This document shows positions 1 to 8,647 of a DNA stretch of 64,000 nt, in pieces. Each line of letters begins with the position of its first letter. The first letter of the stretch is position 1. The stretch lies in the NCBI GenBank assembly GCA_965234685.1, contig OZ248539.1, positions 1,178,001-1,242,000 of the forward strand. Reading direction: 5' to 3'. A model generated the notes under the pieces. The model was not told the origin of the DNA. It ran no database searches and worked only from the letters and a program-made list of their open reading frames with translations. The position numbers and the translations under genes are program-made. The stretch is from Fimbriimonas planktonicus (GTDB lineage: Bacteria > Armatimonadota > Fimbriimonadia > Fimbriimonadales > Fimbriimonadaceae).

Positions 1-749
1 TGGCGCCAGGAGTGGAAGAGGGCGGAGCCTTTGCCTGATCCGAGGGCGATCGTTGCCAAAAGTTTTGCGGGGCCCTGACTTCCCCACGGGAATTCCGCAC
101 CTTTCAGACCGACGGCGGACGGACCGTAGGTGTCCACCTCAGCGGCAACCGAGGGTGCTTTTCGGAAAAGCACCGAACGCTTTTGCCAGTTTCTTTCAAA
201 GGATTGCCACAATTGCGTGGGTTCGACCGTGGACGGCGCGCCTGATACGGTGATCACCATCTGGCTCCGCCGAAAAACTTTGCTGTAAGTGCCCTCAACT
301 TCCCCCATCGTCAGCACCCGTCCGTCAATCTTGGATTGGTAGAGCCGAGACCAGTAGCCTTGGCCGATCCGCTCTTTGGTCCGAGCCTCGAGGGCGGCAA
401 TCGATTTGAGCTCGAAGCCGGTTTGATTAGTTAATCCAAAAAGAATCGAGAGCGCAGAAGATGCCCCGTCTCTGGGTGCGAGCAAGCTGATGCGCACGTG
501 ATCTGAAAATTGGGTGATCTCTGGACGTTGCCCATCCAGCAAGTCCTGCATCGTATCCGCCGAGTGGCGCCGCGTTCCCATCTCCATGGCGGCAATCGCT
601 GCTGCGAGAGCCTTTTCTTCGCGCAGATTCAGTTCCGGAAGCTTGACGACGCACTCTACTGCGACGCGCCGTGGAGTCATGGACCGAACTTCGATGACGG
701 TCGCTTGATCGGCTTGAACGGCTAGTGCAAGAACGAGCGGCAAGATCAA
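1..749 (-). CDS. M16-family peptidase-like protein, probable non-catalytic partner (3' end beyond window)
   Basis: The frame is open without a stop from 749 to the window edge (about 249 residues). It begins with a TTG that overlaps the TGA of the upstream peptidase gene (sequence TTGA). The first residues (LILPLVLALAVQA) look like a signal peptide, so the product is probably exported. Later text such as FRRSQMVITVSG matches the end of an M16 N-terminal lobe, but no HxxEH zinc motif is present. M16B enzymes often work as an active plus an inactive subunit, and the coupled upstream gene has the motif, so I infer this is the partner. The C-terminal lobe lies outside the window. Confidence 0.6.
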   Translation of the reverse strand, partial: MILPLVLALAVQADQATVIEVRSMTPRRVAVECVVKLPELNLREEKALAAAIAAMEMGTRRHSADTMQDLLDGQRPEITQFSDHVRISLLAPRDGASSALSILFGLTNQTGFELKSIAALEARTKERIGQGYWSRLYQSKIDGRVLTMGEVEGTYSKVFRRSQMVITVSGAPSTVEPTQLWQSFERNWQKRSVLFRKAPSVAAEVDTYGPSAVGLKGAEFPWGSQGPAKLLATIALGSGKGSALFHSWR

Positions 750-1864
750 GGACGCACCTCGATGTTGAAAGACTTCCAGGCTTCACGGAACTGGGGAACG
801 GTTACGGTTCGCAGGTTCTCAAGCAAGGTTTCTGGCCGGAGCGAGGGTGACTGAGCCAGGAGACGTCCGCGGAGAGCGGCCACCCGTGCTGGATCAGTTG
901 TTTGGATTTCGACCCATCGATCGACCAGCTTCTTTGCCACCGAAAAGTGATCATCGGGATTTTCCTTCACCACGATGTCCACCCAATTTATGGACTTTTC
1001 GTCTGAACCGACCAAGACCAGGCCCGGAACGTTTGAGGGGCCGTACTGAAAGTAGCTGGCGGGTACTAAGTTCGCAATCGCGAGACCGGCCGCAATGCGA
1101 GCGGCAGTGCCGGGTTCGCGGAACGATGCGACTTTCGCCGCGATCGCGCTTCCCTTTCGGGCGACGGCATCATTGATCCCGGTTCGGTCTGCCTTAACCG
1201 TAATGGAGCTCACGGCCTTTCGAGTTCCGAGGAGATCCTTGGCAAGCTCCGTCGTCGGGTCAATTTCGACATTGCCAGCAATAACCAGAGCAAGGTTTTC
1301 GGGCGACGTCATTTCTACCCATGTGTTTTGAAGCTCAATCGGCTCCGCCTCTGCCAGCACGTCTGGATTTCCGTATGGATCCAGGCCACCTTCACCGTAT
1401 GCCTTTAGCCAGGCGTCCGCGGAGAGTTGGGAAGCTCCGGCCCGAAGCGCAATCTCTTCGCGAATGATATTTGCTTCGACCTCGATATTGGCTTTGGTCA
1501 CGAGGCGCGGACGTAGGACGTCGCCGATCGCCTGGATCGCTTGCTTGACTTGCGACGGTTGGCAGCGGACGCCGAACTTGATGGCGTCGCGTGTGGTCTC
1601 TGCGTCGAGCAACATTCCTTTCGATTCAAGGCGGTAATCGAGGCGGTTATCGAACCCCTTGGCTTGAAAGTGCTCCAAGAGATGTCGGTAGCCGTGGGTG
1701 GCAAAGCGGTCGGGAAACGAGGCCGAGTTGATCCAAATCTGGACGGAGACGTAATCTGCCGCCGGCAATCGCTCCACGAGGATCGTTGCACGATTTGGCA
1801 ACTGGGTTCGTAATCGCGGTGGCTCAGCCTGAACAGCGAAGAGGAAAGATGCAGCAAGAATCAA
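746..1864 (-). CDS. Zinc peptidase, M16 (insulinase/pitrilysin) family, exported
   Basis: Predicted 372 residues. It starts with a signal-like segment ending AVQA near residue 13, followed by an M16 N-terminal lobe. The inverted zinc motif HLLEH is at residues 61-65, and a downstream Glu-rich segment (NIIREEIALR) could supply the third ligand. I chose the TTG at 1864 because it overlaps the stop of the SDR gene (TTGA) and leads straight into the signal peptide; the open frame extends about 60 codons further, but that would lie inside the SDR gene. GGAG lies about 11 bases upstream. The next gene is coupled in the same way and looks like its subunit. The substrate is unknown. Confidence 0.75.
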   Translation of the reverse strand: MILAASFLFAVQAEPPRLRTQLPNRATILVERLPAADYVSVQIWINSASFPDRFATHGYRHLLEHFQAKGFDNRLDYRLESKGMLLDAETTRDAIKFGVRCQPSQVKQAIQAIGDVLRPRLVTKANIEVEANIIREEIALRAGASQLSADAWLKAYGEGGLDPYGNPDVLAEAEPIELQNTWVEMTSPENLALVIAGNVEIDPTTELAKDLLGTRKAVSSITVKADRTGINDAVARKGSAIAAKVASFREPGTAARIAAGLAIANLVPASYFQYGPSNVPGLVLVGSDEKSINWVDIVVKENPDDHFSVAKKLVDRWVEIQTTDPARVAALRGRLLAQSPSLRPETLLENLRTVTVPQFREAWKSFNIEVRP

Positions 1865-2601
1865 TGGAAGTAGCTCGCTCCGTTGATATCGACGACGACC
1901 CCGCTCAGGTATTTCGCTTCTGGCCTCAAAAGGAACGCGGTAACTTCGGCGCAGTCCTCTGGACTCGCCATGCGGCCAAGGGGAATCGTTTCGAGAATGC
2001 TCGGCAACCGGTCCTGCATCCCATCCCGGGCCATCGAAGTGTCCACCCATCCCGGTGCAATCCCGCTGATCGTGATGTTCTGCTTGGCAAGTTCAACCGC
2101 CAGGCTCCGAGTCAAGTTGATCAGTGCGGCCTTGCTGGCGGCATACATGGATGCATTCGCTTCCCCGCGGAATCCGACGCGGCTGGCGACATTCACGACG
2201 TTTCCGCCACCTTGGGTTGCGAAGTCGAGGACCGCTGATCGAATGAGTTTTAGTGGAGATTCGAAATTGACGGCGAACATCGCCTTCCGCGCTGCTTCGA
2301 ATTCGGTTTCAGGCGCAGTGAACGGCACGGGAATGTAGATGCCCGCATTGTTCACGAGAGCATCGACTTGGCCATCTGCATTAGCTGCGTCCCAAAGCTG
2401 AGCGGCTTGATCAGGCTCGGAGAGGTTTGCGGAATAGATTCCGCTCGCGTTGTTTCCGAGTTCGAAAGCAAGAGATTCTGCTTCTGCCCGGGCGGAGTTG
2501 TAATGTACGGCGACTTGCCATCCGTCCGATGCTAGCTTCAGTGCAATCGCCCGACCGATGCCACGAGATGCGCCGGTGACCAAAACCCGCTTGACTGTCA
2601 C
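1861..2601 (-). CDS. Short-chain dehydrogenase/reductase (FabG-like)
   Basis: A 246-residue classical SDR. The NAD(P)-binding TGASRGIG is at about residues 9-16, NNAG is in the middle, and the catalytic Tyr/Lys pair appears as YAASK, with a typical C-terminal segment (YLSGVVVDINGA). It should be a cytosolic NAD(P)H-dependent oxidoreductase. 3-oxoacyl-ACP reductase is possible, but SDR substrates cannot be read from these motifs and no fatty-acid genes adjoin it. It is the first gene of a three-gene unit with the two M16 genes, each overlapping the previous stop. Whether that link is functional is unclear. Confidence 0.8.
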   Translation of the reverse strand: MTVKRVLVTGASRGIGRAIALKLASDGWQVAVHYNSARAEAESLAFELGNNASGIYSANLSEPDQAAQLWDAANADGQVDALVNNAGIYIPVPFTAPETEFEAARKAMFAVNFESPLKLIRSAVLDFATQGGGNVVNVASRVGFRGEANASMYAASKAALINLTRSLAVELAKQNITISGIAPGWVDTSMARDGMQDRLPSILETIPLGRMASPEDCAEVTAFLLRPEAKYLSGVVVDINGASYFH

Positions 2602-2690
2602 TCGAACATTCTACTTGGCAAAGAAGTTTGCTCAGAAAGTCCTTAAGCCGGTGAACTCGTACGGCGCAATATCGTATCATCACTTTACCG

Positions 2691-4046
2691 ATGAACTGGA
2701 CCTTTGCCATCTTTGCTGTAACCACGGTGACTACCATCGGGGTGGTTTCTTCTGGCGCAAAAGCCGACTCGCCGAAGAGCTCGAAGCCAGCGATAAAGGT
2801 TCCGGCGAAGCCGACCTATGCGACCGACGTTGCCAAGATCATTAACGATCGCTGCGTCGAATGCCATCGCCCCGGTGAAGTTGGTCCGTTTTCGTTGGTT
2901 AAGTTTGAAGATGCCAAGAAGTGGTCGCAAATGATTGCCGCGACCACCGGCTCACGCCGAATGCCGCCATGGAAAGCGAAGGAGGGCTACGGTTCGTTTA
3001 AGCACGAGAACCGCCTTTCCGAAACCGAGATCGCGACGCTGAAAGTTTGGGCAGATCAGGGTGCACCTCGGGGTGCGAAAGAAAAGGAACCAAAGCCGCC
3101 AACGTTTAGCGGCGGTGAATGGACGCTCGGCAAGCCGGACACGATCATTGAGCCCGAACGCGCCTACAACTTGGCTCCAGAAGGCGAGGATGTTTACCGA
3201 AACTTCGTGATTCCGACGGACTTCAAGGAGCCGCGATTTGTCCGCGCTATCGACGTTAAGCCAGGCAATAGCAAAGTGGTCCACCACGTAATCATGTTCT
3301 TGGATGAGCGCGGAGCCTCCGAAAAGTTGGCAGCGGCGACAACGGACGGTCAGCCGGGTTACATCGGCCAGGGAGGCGGAGTTGGCTTCATCCCAAGTGG
3401 ATCGCTCGGCGGTTGGGCGCCCGGAATTCGCGCGTCATATCTCAGCGAAGGAACGGCTTACCGAATCAATCCCGGCACCCGCTTGGTGATGCAGGTCCAC
3501 TATCACAAGTCAGGAAAGCCCGAAGTGGACAAGACCCGGGTAGCTCTCTACTTCTCGAAAGAAGCTCCCGAGCGGGAAATGAAGCTTAATTGGATCTTCA
3601 ACTTCGGCGTGAACATTCCGGCCGGCGAGAAGGCTTACAAGATGCGAAAGGAGTACGTCTACCGAGAAGACGTCACGATCCACCAAACTATGCCGCACAT
3701 GCACCTCCTCGGGCGCGACATGAAATCGTGGTTCGAATTGCCAGATGGCACGGTGAAGCCTCTCGTTCACGTCGACGATTGGGACTTCAACTGGCAGCTG
3801 AACTACGCGTTGAAGGAACCGCTGAAGCTGCCCAAGGGCACGAAGCAAATTGTTGAAGCGACATACGACAACTCATCGAACAACCCGCACAACCCCAACA
3901 ACCCGCCAAAGCGCGTGACATGGGGCGAGGAGACGACCGATGAGATGTTCTTGATGGTGACGGCCTATACGTTCGATAATCCCGACGCTGCAGGAAACAC
4001 TCGCCGCGGTCGGCTTCAGAGTCTCCTGCAGCGCTTGCGACGCTGA
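2691..4046 (+). CDS. Exported cytochrome c / copper type II monooxygenase-like protein
   Basis: 451 residues with an N-terminal signal-like helix (about 1-25). A single haem c motif CVECH lies at 55-59, with a candidate axial Met in RRMPPW near 90. The rest resembles a peptidylglycine/dopamine monooxygenase-like copper fold: a His pair in VVHHVIMF near 195, MQVHYH near 267 and HMH in MPHMHLLGRDM near 335. These match the expected copper ligands for the two sites. A periplasmic redox enzyme fits; the substrate is unknown. No convincing Shine-Dalgarno sequence precedes the ATG. It is divergent from the SDR and convergent, two bases apart, with the pseudopilin gene. Confidence 0.75.
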   Translation: MNWTFAIFAVTTVTTIGVVSSGAKADSPKSSKPAIKVPAKPTYATDVAKIINDRCVECHRPGEVGPFSLVKFEDAKKWSQMIAATTGSRRMPPWKAKEGYGSFKHENRLSETEIATLKVWADQGAPRGAKEKEPKPPTFSGGEWTLGKPDTIIEPERAYNLAPEGEDVYRNFVIPTDFKEPRFVRAIDVKPGNSKVVHHVIMFLDERGASEKLAAATTDGQPGYIGQGGGVGFIPSGSLGGWAPGIRASYLSEGTAYRINPGTRLVMQVHYHKSGKPEVDKTRVALYFSKEAPEREMKLNWIFNFGVNIPAGEKAYKMRKEYVYREDVTIHQTMPHMHLLGRDMKSWFELPDGTVKPLVHVDDWDFNWQLNYALKEPLKLPKGTKQIVEATYDNSSNNPHNPNNPPKRVTWGEETTDEMFLMVTAYTFDNPDAAGNTRRGRLQSLLQRLRR

Positions 4047-4048
4047 GT

Positions 4049-4894
4049 TTAGAACCCTCGACCGTTGAAAGCTCGGTCGAGGGATTCTGTGCTCTCGTTT
4101 GTGCCCACTAAGCTTCGAATGGCTGGGTACGACACATGGCCATCGAGCCAGCTAATCAGCACCTTATCTCGCTGGAACCGGCCCCAGAGCTGACCTTGGC
4201 TTGCGGCGTTGGGGTACGTGAAGTTCACCCAAGCCGCAGACGGGGACGACGCTCCGCTTGGTGGCACGATTCGGTGGAAGCCGACGTCAATCGTTGGGCC
4301 AGGCCGACCAGGAGAACCAGTGTCCTTGGCAGTCGCTTCGGCGAATACAACGGTTTGAGAAGGCGACTCGAAGCTGGTAGCTGACTTCCCTGCGTACGAC
4401 TTCGTGCCAAAGCCCGACACGCTGACAGTGTTGAGGTACTCGGCATTCATGCCGTAGCTGGGCGAGAAGCCGGTGTTGTACCAATACAAAGACGATTGCT
4501 TATTCAGTCGGCCGCGACCCTGGCTATCGGCTTGAGTCACATCCTCGTTTCTGTCGGCTGGGCACAGGAACAGGTCTGTGTTTTTCGTGTAGGGTTGGAA
4601 CAGCACGGGATAGAAGAAGAAGCATGCTCCGCCCTGACAAGCGGTCGGATACTGGGTCGCCAGCGGCTCGGCAGGATTGAAGCTGAGCCAGCGCAACGGA
4701 ACGATCACATCATCGTAATCTCCAACGTACAAAACGGTCGCGGTCCCTATTTGTTTAACGTTCGACAAACTCGCCGTCTTCTTGGCGGCGTTTTTGGCTT
4801 GCGCAAACACGGGGAAAAGGATCGCCGCCAGAATGGCGATGATCGCGATAACAACGAGGAGTTCGATGAGGGTAAAGCCGGTTTTGCGACCCAT
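4049..4894 (-). CDS. Type II secretion/type IV pilin-like protein (DUF1559, H-X9-DG type)
   Basis: 281 residues. The N-terminus has a short basic leader, then G-FTLIELLVVIAIIAILAA, the prepilin peptidase site with Glu at +5 and the hydrophobic helix. FPVFAQAK follows, a continuation I associate with Armatimonadota and Planctomycetes pseudopilins. The C-terminus carries WLDGHV, the H-X9-DG-type end. Such proteins occur in large paralogous families whose roles are mostly unknown; assembly into a pseudopilus or surface structure is possible. It stands alone, with a 182-base upstream gap that should hold its promoter. Confidence 0.85.
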   Translation of the reverse strand: MGRKTGFTLIELLVVIAIIAILAAILFPVFAQAKNAAKKTASLSNVKQIGTATVLYVGDYDDVIVPLRWLSFNPAEPLATQYPTACQGGACFFFYPVLFQPYTKNTDLFLCPADRNEDVTQADSQGRGRLNKQSSLYWYNTGFSPSYGMNAEYLNTVSVSGFGTKSYAGKSATSFESPSQTVVFAEATAKDTGSPGRPGPTIDVGFHRIVPPSGASSPSAAWVNFTYPNAASQGQLWGRFQRDKVLISWLDGHVSYPAIRSLVGTNESTESLDRAFNGRGF

Positions 4895-5076
4895 GCATAG
4901 AACTATGAAGTTGGACCCCCAGTCATTCTTGTCAAATTTGATGATGAACCGGACGATCCGTTGATTCTACGCTTGCCAAATATGATGGTAGATGAATCGT
5001 CAGTTTTGTGAAAACACGGGTTTTTACGAGGTGATGGCGGGTTGATCAATCTGTTGATTTCCCCGTGACGCGCGGG

Positions 5077-6723
5077 CTAGGAAGAATTAATCGCCCGGCG
5101 CATTTCTTTCACTTCCTCGGCGAACAAGTCGGTGTTTGCCCGAAGGGTCTCGTTTTCCGACACCTGCACCGCAACCCCGGTGATGAAGAGAATCGAAGCT
5201 CCAGCGATGAGCGCGGCAAGGGGGCGCGTATTCAGCTGCTGCAACGGCAAAGAGACCACGATGAGCCAGCCAACCGCAACGAGTGGTCCGAAGTTCGGCT
5301 GGAGCGCAAGAGACGTCACGACGAGCCCGAAAGAAAGCGCAACAACCGCGCCGGGAAGGATAAGGTGCTTCAAAAGCGGAACAAACGACATCGCCAGCAA
5401 AAGTCCCGAGATGATCCACACGTCACCAAGTTGCCCAAGGGCCGGACCGCCGAGTAGAAAGAGCACACCCGTTCCGAGTGCGACGTAGCCATCTGCCCTG
5501 GGGTGTGGAATAGTCGCGGCTAAGACGGCTGGGGCTACAAGAACCACGCTAGTCCAAAGTAGCGCCTCGGTGAAGTTCTGCATTCCGGAACGGATGAGCA
5601 GATACCCCGCAATGATCGCGTAAGGGGCAAGGTTGAGGGATGGTTCTAGTCCCTTCGGGCGTTCGACGAAGGTTCGAATCAACCCTGCGACGGCTAAAAC
5701 AATGAGGAGGACTGCCGCCGCGATGCCTGCAGGTGTCAACGGCAGTCCAAGTGGATTTGTCTCGAACGGGTTGACTCGACCGCTATTGAGTCCTTTCTTA
5801 GCCTTCATCAGATCGTCAACCATCGACGCGGCCACGGGATGAGCATCTTTGAATTTGGCTGCTTGCTCGCGAAGATACGGAAGCCGCTTGTCCAGCGGAC
5901 CGATCGGATTGGACGTTGAAGGATCTACGGCAATTGCAATGTCCATCGCCGTGACGGCAACGAGGATCTCAATCGTCGTGTCAGCGTCGGAGTACATACG
6001 ATGCGCAATACCTAACCACTCGACCCGACGTGGATCGCTTCGTGGGGCTCCTTTCAATTGGGGCTGTTCGACTTGGCGCAACAGCGACAGATGCGGCAAA
6101 GCAATTCCGTAATAGGCGAAGATCCTTGCGGCTTCCCCATCGTACGAATGCCGTTTTAAGTACGTCTGCCAGTTACGCTCGGCTTCGGGTTGAACGTAGC
6201 TGGTGTAGCTGGTTCGGCTTGCGGCAAGCTTTCGATACTGATTCATTCTGTCGGTGTCGGATGCCCCCTCAAACGCGAACATTGCGAGTAATGGAAACAG
6301 CATGTTGTCGGGGGCCTTCTCGGCCGCTGAATCAAATTCCTTAACTAACCGCTCCCGTAACTGGCCGGGAATCTGGCGCTCTGTTTTCCCGAACATCGCG
6401 GCCAAGTCCCCGGCGCCGTTCCGGGCAAAGATGCCATCGGCCACGGGATCATCCGTCTTGCTCATTAAGTTTGCCGTGCGCTCTAGCGATTCAAATCCAC
6501 CGTTTCCTCGACGGGTGAAATTTGCAAACTTCGCTGATAGTTCTCGCCGGATTAAGAGTTGGCTCGACGCAAAGGTCTCCTCTAACACTGAAAACTCCCC
6601 TCGCAGAACCGCCGCTGTCCGTCGAATGATCCAAGCCGAACTCGGATTCAGGCACACCGCAAGAATCACGGCAAAAGCGGCAATAAGCGAATACCGTAAC
6701 CAGTCTTTCTCGGACAGCTTCAC
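5077..6723 (-). CDS. Large membrane protein with N-terminal anchor and C-terminal multi-pass region
   Basis: 548 residues, not recognised. A hydrophobic helix at about 12-30 is followed by roughly 290 mostly soluble, helix-prone residues, then a strongly hydrophobic region from about 325 to 530 that could hold eight or so transmembrane segments. It starts with GTG overlapping the TGA of the small upstream gene (GTGA), so it is translationally coupled to the ECF sigma unit. By position it could sense an envelope signal or be an output of that sigma factor. This is inference from context only; no enzymatic motif was seen. Confidence 0.6.
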   Translation of the reverse strand: MKLSEKDWLRYSLIAAFAVILAVCLNPSSAWIIRRTAAVLRGEFSVLEETFASSQLLIRRELSAKFANFTRRGNGGFESLERTANLMSKTDDPVADGIFARNGAGDLAAMFGKTERQIPGQLRERLVKEFDSAAEKAPDNMLFPLLAMFAFEGASDTDRMNQYRKLAASRTSYTSYVQPEAERNWQTYLKRHSYDGEAARIFAYYGIALPHLSLLRQVEQPQLKGAPRSDPRRVEWLGIAHRMYSDADTTIEILVAVTAMDIAIAVDPSTSNPIGPLDKRLPYLREQAAKFKDAHPVAASMVDDLMKAKKGLNSGRVNPFETNPLGLPLTPAGIAAAVLLIVLAVAGLIRTFVERPKGLEPSLNLAPYAIIAGYLLIRSGMQNFTEALLWTSVVLVAPAVLAATIPHPRADGYVALGTGVLFLLGGPALGQLGDVWIISGLLLAMSFVPLLKHLILPGAVVALSFGLVVTSLALQPNFGPLVAVGWLIVVSLPLQQLNTRPLAALIAGASILFITGVAVQVSENETLRANTDLFAEEVKEMRRAINSS

Positions 6724-6986
6724 TTCCCTACCTCCGCCTCAAGTGATGCCATCGGCTCAAGTTGTCGGCTCAGAACTGAGCTCCAGGCGAAGGTGGGCTG
6801 AACGGAAACCGCGGTCCAGGTCGGTGCGCTTGTACACACCCACGTAAGAACGAAAGCCGTCATCCATACGGAAAGTTCTCGTACCGTTCGGCGCTTTTCA
6901 AGCATGGGAACATCAATGTGCACCAATCGAGCTGGCACTTCGGCGTCGTGAAACTGCTCGTAGAATTGCTCTAGCGGATCGTTCAT
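6720..6986 (-). CDS. Small single-pass membrane protein, possible mini anti-sigma factor
   Basis: 88 residues from the ATG that overlaps the sigma gene stop (ATGA); an ATG four codons earlier is also possible. An N-terminal polar stretch of about 40 residues is followed by one hydrophobic segment (VWMTAFVLTWVC) and a short tail. Membrane-anchored anti-sigma factors are typically encoded directly after their ECF sigma gene and have this topology, so that role is plausible. It lacks the HxxxCxxC zinc motif of ZAS-type anti-sigmas and is shorter than most known examples. The call rests on position and topology. Confidence 0.5.
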   Translation of the reverse strand: MNDPLEQFYEQFHDAEVPARLVHIDVPMLEKRRTVRELSVWMTAFVLTWVCTSAPTWTAVSVQPTFAWSSVLSRQLEPMASLEAEVGK

Positions 6987-7495
6987 TTCGCCTCCCAAGC
7001 ATCGCGGAATCTTTCTCGGGCTGTGTTAAGCCGGCTGGCGACGGTCCCTGCTGGAATTCCGAGCGTATCGGAAATCTCTTGGTAGGACAGACCTTCAAAG
7101 TAGGACAGAGCCAGAATGGCGCGTGATTCTGTCGGGAGAGACTCCAGTACTAAGCGAACACTCACTTGCTGGTCAACTTGACTAGGGACCTCAATGTCTG
7201 GCAGTTCACTTGAATCCTGGGCCTTTAGGGCGGTGATGGCTCTTCGGACCAGAACCTGACGACACCAAGCCTTAAGATCATCGACTGTGGTCAGCTTCTT
7301 TGTTGATCGCCAGCATCGAATCAGGGTCTCCTGCACGACGTCCTCGGCCAAGTCTGGCCGCTGGGTGATGCTGAGCGCGAGTCGATACATCCAAGGCCGC
7401 TCGTTCTGCAGGAAGGCATTGACAACCTCCTCCGAACGCTTCGCCCGCGCAAAGAGGCCGGAGACGGCGTGCATGGCCTGGAAAACTATCGACAT
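6983..7495 (-). CDS. ECF-type RNA polymerase sigma factor
   Basis: 170 residues. Region 2 is recognisable around residues 30-95 (RPDLAEDVVQETLIRCWR, DLKAWCRQVL), and region 4 from about 110 to the end (LPTESRAILALSYFEGLSY, then the helix-turn-helix around TLGIPAGTVASRL). Regions 1 and 3 are absent, as in ECF factors. GGAG lies eight bases before the ATG. It is the first gene of a coupled trio with the two membrane proteins downstream. It lies just behind the ribosomal operon terminator, so it may have its own promoter at 7496-7540 or receive read-through. No clear ECF-type autoregulatory promoter was seen. Confidence 0.9.
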   Translation of the reverse strand: MSIVFQAMHAVSGLFARAKRSEEVVNAFLQNERPWMYRLALSITQRPDLAEDVVQETLIRCWRSTKKLTTVDDLKAWCRQVLVRRAITALKAQDSSELPDIEVPSQVDQQVSVRLVLESLPTESRAILALSYFEGLSYQEISDTLGIPAGTVASRLNTARERFRDAWEAK

Positions 7496-7540
7496 AAGAA
7501 TCGCTCCACGTACTCTAGACCCAACCGTAGGAGAAATTCT

Positions 7541-7580
7541 TCAAACAAAAAAGGCGCACCCCAATTCTGGGGCGCGCCTT
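7541..7580 (-). terminator. Rho-independent terminator after rplE
   Basis: On the minus strand a stem formed by 7574-7580 with 7551-7557, extended by a C4/G4 inner stem with one mismatch, is followed by TTTT-G-TTT. It lies 16 bases past the rplE stop and ends the ribosomal operon. Confidence 0.85.
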
Positions 7581-7595
7581 AAATAAACTAGCTCC

Positions 7596-8192
7596 TCACT
7601 TCTCGCGAAGTGGAAGGCCCATGGCCTTCAGGAAGGCTCGGGCTTCTTCGTCCGTGCCAGCGGTGGTGCAGATGATGATATCCATACCGCGGATTCGGTC
7701 GAAGGTGTCGTAGGAGATTTCTGGGAAGACCAGCTGCTCTTTCAGACCCATGGCGTAGTTGCCGCGGCCGTCGAACGACTTGGGCGAAACGCCCTGGAAG
7801 TCTCGGATTCGCGGGAGAACCACGGTGACCAGTCGGTCGAAGAAGTGGTACATGCTGTCACCGCGCAGAGTGACTTTGCATCCGACCTTCAGGCCTTCTC
7901 GAATCTTAAAGTTCGAGACGGCTTTCTTGGCCACGGTCGAAACTGGCTTCTGACCTGCGATCAGCGCCATGTCTCGCATGGAGTTCTCAAGGTGCTTCGG
8001 ATCCTTATCCGATGCGCCGGTACCCATGTTGATCACGATCTTCTCGAGTCGTGGGACCTGCATCACGGACTTGTACTTGAACTGCTCGCGCATCTTAGGC
8101 ACGACCTCGTCCTTGTACTTAGCCCGGATTCGTGGCTTCGGGAGAGTTCCCGCAACCAAAGTCGATGTTTCTTCTTTTGCTTTTCTTGCCAT
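7596..8192 (-). CDS. rplE: 50S ribosomal protein L5
   Basis: 198 residues. L5 binds 5S rRNA in the central protuberance. Recognised from VPRLEKIVINMG, the PVSTVAKKAVSNFKIREG block, and FPEISYDTFDRIRGMDI near the end. About 20 extra N-terminal residues (ARKAKEETSTLVAGTLPKPR) precede the usual start. It is the last gene of the rpsS-rplE unit and is followed by a terminator, so the usual continuation (rpsN, rpsH, rplF and onward) is not here. Confidence 0.96.
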   Translation of the reverse strand: MARKAKEETSTLVAGTLPKPRIRAKYKDEVVPKMREQFKYKSVMQVPRLEKIVINMGTGASDKDPKHLENSMRDMALIAGQKPVSTVAKKAVSNFKIREGLKVGCKVTLRGDSMYHFFDRLVTVVLPRIRDFQGVSPKSFDGRGNYAMGLKEQLVFPEISYDTFDRIRGMDIIICTTAGTDEEARAFLKAMGLPLREK

Positions 8193-8231
8193 TGTTCTTT
8201 GCCTGATTGCTGACCAGGCCCTACTTTGTTA

Positions 8232-8645
8232 TCAGGCTTCGCCAGGAAGCTTGGTGTCTGGGATGAGTTCGCCCGACTTCTTTCCGTAACGAAGGATCTT
8301 GCCATCTTCGACGCGTCGACCAACTCGGGTTGGTTCGTTCGTCTTAGGGTCCAAAATCATGAGGTTGCTCACGTGGATTGGCATTGGAATCTTGACTCGA
8401 GCCGATCGCTCCTGCTGAGTCTTCGCCTTTCGGTGCTTGATCGCAACGTTGAGCGGTAGCGGCTGTTCTGGGTTCTCCGCGTTCTCTTTCAGGATGATGG
8501 CCTTCTGTTCTCGTGGCGAAATCGCCGCGATGAAACCGGTTTCTCCCTTATCCTTGCCGGCGATGACAATTACCTTGTCTCCGCGTCGAAGTTTAAGCTT
8601 GATCGGCTTCTTCTTCATTGCCTTGAATTCTGCTTTGGTTGGCAT
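8232..8645 (-). CDS. rplX: 50S ribosomal protein L24
   Basis: 137 residues, longer than the usual 100-105. The KOW-like segment KLRRGDKVIVIAGKDKGETG begins near residue 17. The mid-region (NVAIKHRKAKTQQE) and MPIHVSNLMILDPKTNEPTR are standard L24 sequence. L24 is an early 23S rRNA assembly initiator. The extra length is about 15 basic N-terminal residues and a C-terminal tail after the core (KSGELIPDTKLPGEA). It follows rplN by two bases. Confidence 0.95.
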   Translation of the reverse strand: MPTKAEFKAMKKKPIKLKLRRGDKVIVIAGKDKGETGFIAAISPREQKAIILKENAENPEQPLPLNVAIKHRKAKTQQERSARVKIPMPIHVSNLMILDPKTNEPTRVGRRVEDGKILRYGKKSGELIPDTKLPGEA

Positions 8646-8647
8646 GT

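Noticed and set aside
746..2050. Long version of the first M16 protein starting at 2050
   Set aside because: Its first 62 residues lie in the SDR gene and do not look like protein; the TTG at 1864 gives a proper signal peptide.
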